64,000 nt of DNA from assembly GCA_023667395.1 (NCBI GenBank), contig JAMPAC010000007.1, positions 1-64,000 on the forward strand, read 5' to 3'. This stretch comes from Blautia sp. (GTDB taxonomy: Bacteria; Bacillota; Clostridia; Lachnospirales; Lachnospiraceae). Shown here in pieces: positions 60,375 through 64,000 of the stretch. Numbering within the stretch: the stretch's first letter is position 1; each line of letters starts with the position of its first letter. Both the position numbers and the translations under genes were made by a program. The notes beneath the pieces are model-generated. The model made no database searches, was not told where the DNA came from, and saw nothing but the letters and a program-made list of their open reading frames with translations.

Positions 60375-61061
60375 ATGAAACTTGTCATAGACCGTCTGAC
60401 AAAACAATACCAGAACCGGATCGCCGTGGACCGCGTTTCCTTCAGCCTGCACAAGGGCGTATACGGCCTGCTGGGCGCAAACGGCGCGGGCAAGACCACC
60501 TTGATGAGAATGATCTGCGGCATCTTAAAGCCCACCGGCGGCACCGTCGCCTTTGACGGCATGGATGTAAGCGAGGAAAGCTATCGCGCCGTTCTGGGCT
60601 ACCTGCCCCAGGATTTCGGCTACTACCCCGAATTCAGCGCGACCGATTTCCTGCTGTATCTGGCGGCGCTGAAAGGCATTCCCAGGGCGCAGGCAAAACG
60701 GAAAGCGGCACAGCTGCTGGAACTGGTCTCCTTGCAGGAGGTAAGCCGGAAAAAGATCAAAACCTTTTCCGGGGGCATGAAGCAGCGGCTGGGCATCGCC
60801 CAGGCCCTGTTGAACAACCCGAAGCTGCTGATCCTGGACGAACCCACCGCAGGGCTTGACCCGAAAGAACGGGTGCGCTTCCGCAGACTGATCGAGGATC
60901 TGGGAAAGGATAATATCGTCCTGCTGTCCACCCACATTGTCTCGGATATCGAACAGATCGCGGACGAAGTGCTCATGATGAAAGACGGGCAGCTGATCTT
61001 TCAGGGAAAATGGGATGAACAAAAAGGGAATCTGGAAGAATTTTATCTGGAACAGTTTTAG
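60375..61061 (+). CDS. ABC transporter ATP-binding protein
   Basis: From the ATG after GAGAGGAGG the protein is 228 residues, a complete export-type ATPase: Walker A GANGAGKTT, Q-loop LPQDFGYYPE, signature FSGGMKQRL, Walker B LLILDEPTAGLD and the switch His in STHIVSDIEQ. It pairs with the permease encoded 16 bases downstream, most likely for lipid or peptide-antibiotic export or resistance. Confidence 0.92.
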   Translation: MKLVIDRLTKQYQNRIAVDRVSFSLHKGVYGLLGANGAGKTTLMRMICGILKPTGGTVAFDGMDVSEESYRAVLGYLPQDFGYYPEFSATDFLLYLAALKGIPRAQAKRKAAQLLELVSLQEVSRKKIKTFSGGMKQRLGIAQALLNNPKLLILDEPTAGLDPKERVRFRRLIEDLGKDNIVLLSTHIVSDIEQIADEVLMMKDGQLIFQGKWDEQKGNLEEFYLEQF

Positions 61062-61077
61062 ATACGGAGGTATGGCT

Positions 61078-62274
61078 ATGAACCAATTTGGGGTCCTTTA
61101 CCGGTATGAACTGAAAAAGATCGTAAAACGCAGGCTTGTGCAGGTCACCTTTCTGGTCTGCCTGCTCCTGATCCTGTTGATGGCATCCACAGGACTGATC
61201 GGCAAGTATTATGTTGACGGCAAGGTGGCGGATACCCATTATCACATGTTCCTGGTGGACAGGGCATACGCCAGAAATCTGTCCGGCCGGAAGATCAATC
61301 AGGCGCTGCTGGAGGAAACGGCGGCGGCTTACGGGCGGATCCCGCCTGATGCGGACCGCTATACGCTGACGGAGGAATACCAGACCTACGCCCGCCCCTA
61401 CAGCGCTGTTTTCAATATCATCCGCTCATGGACGCAACAGGGCCTCTCCGGGGTTACGGAATGGGAGCCGGATGAAAACGCCCTCTATTCCGCAAGGGGC
61501 GATCTGCTGGAAGCGGACTGGGAATCCATGCTTCTCTCTGACGCGGAGAAAGCCTATTGGCGGGAAAAGGAAGCGCAACTGGAGATCCCCATGACCTTTT
61601 ATTATTATGACGGTTACAACACCCTGTTGCAAACTTTCACACCCATGGGACTGATCGTCCTCCTGTTCGTTGCCATAGCCCTGTCCGGCGTTTTCCCGGA
61701 AGAACATGTACGGAAAACGGATCAGCTGATGCTAAGCAGCGCCAGGGGAAAGGACACCGTTTACTTTTCCAAGATATGCGCCGGCATGACCGTGGCGGCG
61801 GTCTTCTCCCTGCTGGCCACACTGCTGAACGGGGCACTGACCCTGGGGATCTATGGAACCGACGGCTTTGGAGCCGCCCTGCAGATACGGTATGACTACT
61901 CCTATCCGCTTACTTTCGGCCAGGCCTGCATCCTCGCCTACGGGATCCTGATCCTTACGGCGGTTTTCATGGGCGTGCTGGTCATGATCCTGTCCGAGGC
62001 GCTGCACAATGGCATGGCGACCCTTGCGGTTTCCGTGGGCTTCCTGATCATGGGCGGCATATTCCGCATTCCCGCGCAATATCGGTTCCTGTCACAGTTA
62101 TGGGCCTCACTGCCCACCAGCTTTCTGGACATAGAACGCATCTTCACCATACAGCCGGTCAGCCTGTTTGGCCGCTGCTGCACCCTCTGGCAGGCGGCGC
62201 CGCTTGCCTATCTTCTGTGCGGCATTGCCGCCGTGGCGGCAGGGAAGCGTATTTTCGCGGGGTATCTTGCTTAA
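61078..62274 (+). CDS. ABC transporter permease, ABC-2-like
   Basis: The start at 61078 follows GGAGG with seven bases; the product is 398 residues. It has a helix at about 19-39 (LVQVTFLVCLLLILLMAST), a large outside loop of about 150 residues, and then five helices (GLIVLLFVAIALSGVF onwards). The conserved pattern resembles ABC-2 permeases of bacitracin-type exporters. Partner ATPase is upstream. Confidence 0.83.
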   Translation: MNQFGVLYRYELKKIVKRRLVQVTFLVCLLLILLMASTGLIGKYYVDGKVADTHYHMFLVDRAYARNLSGRKINQALLEETAAAYGRIPPDADRYTLTEEYQTYARPYSAVFNIIRSWTQQGLSGVTEWEPDENALYSARGDLLEADWESMLLSDAEKAYWREKEAQLEIPMTFYYYDGYNTLLQTFTPMGLIVLLFVAIALSGVFPEEHVRKTDQLMLSSARGKDTVYFSKICAGMTVAAVFSLLATLLNGALTLGIYGTDGFGAALQIRYDYSYPLTFGQACILAYGILILTAVFMGVLVMILSEALHNGMATLAVSVGFLIMGGIFRIPAQYRFLSQLWASLPTSFLDIERIFTIQPVSLFGRCCTLWQAAPLAYLLCGIAAVAAGKRIFAGYLA

Positions 62275-62379
62275 ATTGTATCATTTTTAAGCGAGAAAGT
62301 AAAGATGTACAAGACAACTGTTTTGTGGTATGCTTTAATCAAAATTTGCGCAGCAATCCGGGTTATGGGAGAAACAGCA

Positions 62380-62820
62380 ATGCGGTATGGTTCCATTTAC
62401 TTGATCGTTAAGGACTTTGACAAATCGGTTTCATTTTATGAGAAACTCTTTGATATGAAAGTAAGCGCTGTAAACGGAACACGTTTCGCCATGTTTCATA
62501 ATAAAGGGCTCAACCTCTGCCTCATGAACGGTTATTATGACAGTGAAAATCCTGAGCAGGTAGTAACGAAAGGTGAGTATTGGGAAATATATGATAACCA
62601 AAGTGAAATTGCGAATAGTATAAATACCCGTAAGGTATTTATCAACTTAGGAGTGGAAGACCTGAAGGCAGAATACAATAGGATAAAAGAATTGGGAATT
62701 GCCGTGCAGATGACAGAAATCCGGTTTATAAATGTTTTTTCGCCATACTGGTATTTTACCTTTATGGATCCTGACGGAAATCCTATTGAAATCACAGGCG
62801 GCTATACAGAAAAACTATGA
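62380..62820 (+). CDS. VOC (glyoxalase/bleomycin resistance-like) family protein
   Basis: The 146-residue protein starts MRYGSIYLIVKDFDKSVSFY, with VOC-type FYEKLFDMKV and ends FTFMDPDGNPIEITGGY, the fold of glyoxalase I and antibiotic-binding proteins. The start follows GGGAGA. Substrate unknown. Base composition is more AT-rich than the exporter genes just before it. Confidence 0.85.
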   Translation: MRYGSIYLIVKDFDKSVSFYEKLFDMKVSAVNGTRFAMFHNKGLNLCLMNGYYDSENPEQVVTKGEYWEIYDNQSEIANSINTRKVFINLGVEDLKAEYNRIKELGIAVQMTEIRFINVFSPYWYFTFMDPDGNPIEITGGYTEKL

Positions 62821-62836
62821 GAGGAGTATCAAATCT

Positions 62837-63337
62837 ATGGAAAAGGATATTCATTTATCGATAGACGGAATGGGAATCGTGTTTTATTCACCTGAAACAA
62901 ATAAGAATATTCCTGAAGGCTGCAATTTTTTTGACGAAGAATACTCAAAACCGGAGGATGTGGCAAGGCACATCAAAAAGGGCGACGTGGTAGGTTTCTG
63001 TACGGGGAGCAGCGGAAAGTTCACTCTAAAGTTCAGAGAGGGATACCCGGCGGAAGACCTGCTGGCAGAATATCCTGTTGCAATCCGTTTAGGTATTGAC
63101 ATCCAGGACACAAGGTTATGTGTGATCGATCTGTTTTGGCTGATGGAGTGGAGTACAGAGTGTCCTTCGGAACAGACTGTTTCCATAGATCCGGGATATT
63201 ATCATATAACATTATGCACAAGGAAACCGGATTCGGGGATCTGGGGAGATCAACAGACCATATTTGTCTATTTAAACAAGTTGGATTCCATGCCGGAATT
63301 GATGTGGCCCGGCGTACCTTTGCTACTTCCACAGTGA
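62837..63337 (+). CDS. Hypothetical protein (166 aa)
   Basis: The start after AGAGGAG gives MEKDIHLSIDGMGIVFYSPE. The protein is beta-rich with GDVVGFCTGSSGKFTLKFREGY and DPGYYHITLCTRKPDSGIWGD, as in small immunity-like proteins of polymorphic toxin loci, but I cannot assign a family with confidence. It stands 16 bases after the VOC gene and 16 before the next gene, so the three are one operon. Confidence 0.6.
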   Translation: MEKDIHLSIDGMGIVFYSPETNKNIPEGCNFFDEEYSKPEDVARHIKKGDVVGFCTGSSGKFTLKFREGYPAEDLLAEYPVAIRLGIDIQDTRLCVIDLFWLMEWSTECPSEQTVSIDPGYYHITLCTRKPDSGIWGDQQTIFVYLNKLDSMPELMWPGVPLLLPQ

Positions 63338-63353
63338 CCCTTGGGGGCAAAAA

Positions 63354-63959
63354 ATGGATACACTACAACAGGAAATCAAGTATTTTCATGATATGCTGCA
63401 GCCAATACTGAAAAAGATTTTGCAACAGTATGATCAGAAAAACACACGGAAAATCTATCATACGATTGTCATGCCCTGCAAAAAGCTGATTCAAAAATGC
63501 TCCTGCAAAAGCAGTTCGGATACAGACCGTTTATGCTCCTTGGCATATTGGCTCTATATTTACGGCGATAAAGAACTGGCGTTGGAGATCTGTGAAATTG
63601 CCCATAAAGCAAAGTTTTCATTTGAATTTCAAGCCTGGAATCACGGTATCCAAAATATTTACGGTCTTGAAATCCGTATCGCAAGAGAACTATTGGGTGA
63701 AGATCGCAGAAATGATCTTCCATCAGATTTATTGGAATACTGTTTCTCAAAAAGGGTAAAAGAGGAACTCCGGTATCCACAGATTTTACGGGAAGATGAA
63801 ATTGCTGCTTCCAGCAGCGGCTTTCTGGATACGGAATTATTTCTGGCTCTCACTAATATGATTGGTTTTGGCGAAACAGGATTGTATCCTGAGTTGAATC
63901 AGAATTGGGAGAAAATGGAGGAAACCATAAGCATTTATATCGGCTGCCTGAAGGAATAG
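63354..63959 (+). CDS. Hypothetical helical protein (201 aa), DUF6707-like
   Basis: The 201-residue protein is helical with a TPR-like part (SLAYWLYIYGDKELALEICEIAHKAKF) and the pattern of DUF6707 proteins. Members are commonly found in immunity-protein gene groups, which is inferred here only from layout. The ATG has TTGGGGGC upstream. It may be the last gene of its operon, since 41 bases of AT-rich sequence remain to the window end. Confidence 0.6.
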   Translation: MDTLQQEIKYFHDMLQPILKKILQQYDQKNTRKIYHTIVMPCKKLIQKCSCKSSSDTDRLCSLAYWLYIYGDKELALEICEIAHKAKFSFEFQAWNHGIQNIYGLEIRIARELLGEDRRNDLPSDLLEYCFSKRVKEELRYPQILREDEIAASSSGFLDTELFLALTNMIGFGETGLYPELNQNWEKMEETISIYIGCLKE

Positions 63960-64000
63960 AAAAACATAATCCGTATTCATAATTGAGCAGAAAATTCCCC

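Overview
The window looks like chromosomal DNA of a spore-forming Clostridia, most likely a Lachnospiraceae. The evidence is a complete spoIIIA operon, the Firmicute order nusB-xseA-xseB-ispA-dxs-tlyA-nadK-argR-recN, AGGAGG-type ribosome binding sites, frequent GTG and TTG starts, a pyrophosphate-type phosphofructokinase and many lipoproteins. Most genes are on the minus strand. Gene boundaries, motifs and short sites were read from the sequence; family names come from recognising the proteins, and no search was run.

Layout. 1-2.1 kb: an AT-rich island with a PIN-domain (DUF4411)/ImmA-IrrE pair, a small gene and the tail of a cysteine-rich KTR gene, probably the edge of a decayed mobile element. 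2.2-6.9 kb: a peptide-binding lipoprotein after the TldD/TldE protease pair. 7-9.2 kb: an Rpn-type nuclease and an unknown membrane-anchored protein. 9.4-17.8 kb: an oligopeptide permease operon (oppA-B-C-D-F) in which almost every subunit departs from the textbook form. 18-19.3 kb: a GNAT toxin-antitoxin-like pair behind a perfect palindrome, and a small protein. 19.3-26.4 kb: enolase, Fe-S aldo/keto reductase, a DUF6056-like membrane protein, PPi-phosphofructokinase, a C39-like peptidase and a BFD-like protein. 26.5-27.1 kb: convergent tRNA-Ala(CGC) and tRNA-Leu(AAG) with an unlisted 56-residue gene between them. 27-30.2 kb: an orphan solute-binding lipoprotein and a DUF4352-like lipoprotein. 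30.3-35 kb: the kduI-kduD-dhuI-kdgA-kdgK operon, which takes unsaturated uronate to KDPG and then to pyruvate and glyceraldehyde 3-phosphate. 35-57 kb: housekeeping and sporulation genes (recN to asp23, a transglutaminase lipoprotein, prfC, deoB, spoIIIAH-AA, a second transglutaminase protein and a PilZ protein). 57-58.8 kb: a glycerol-1-phosphate dehydrogenase-like gene and small proteins. 59.1-64 kb, plus strand: an ECF sigma factor, a membrane protein, an ABC exporter, and an AT-richer tail with a VOC protein and two unknown genes.

The most unusual system is the peptide uptake system. Both OppA-type lipoproteins (15.5-17.8 and 2.2-4.0 kb) appear circularly permuted at the same point: the segment that normally ends such proteins lies just after the signal peptide. 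The partner OppD carries an insertion of about 240 residues, partly coiled coil, between Walker A and the Q-loop. OppB has about 200 extra extracytoplasmic residues after its first membrane helix. OppF has a two-helix membrane tail. Several of the intergenic gaps in these operons hold a shared family of modular, multi-stem hairpin repeats. Together this suggests a structurally remodelled peptide importer, possibly linked to TldD/TldE peptide processing.

Other regulatory signals include a leader hairpin that can mask the enolase ribosome binding site, palindromic operators at the toxin-antitoxin and kdu promoters, a sigma-E-like promoter with an upstream terminator at spoIIIAA, and a 20-bp identical repeat in two distant gaps. 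spoIIIAA reads about 72 codons into spoIIIAB, and spoIVB/spo0A do not follow recN as they commonly do in Clostridia.
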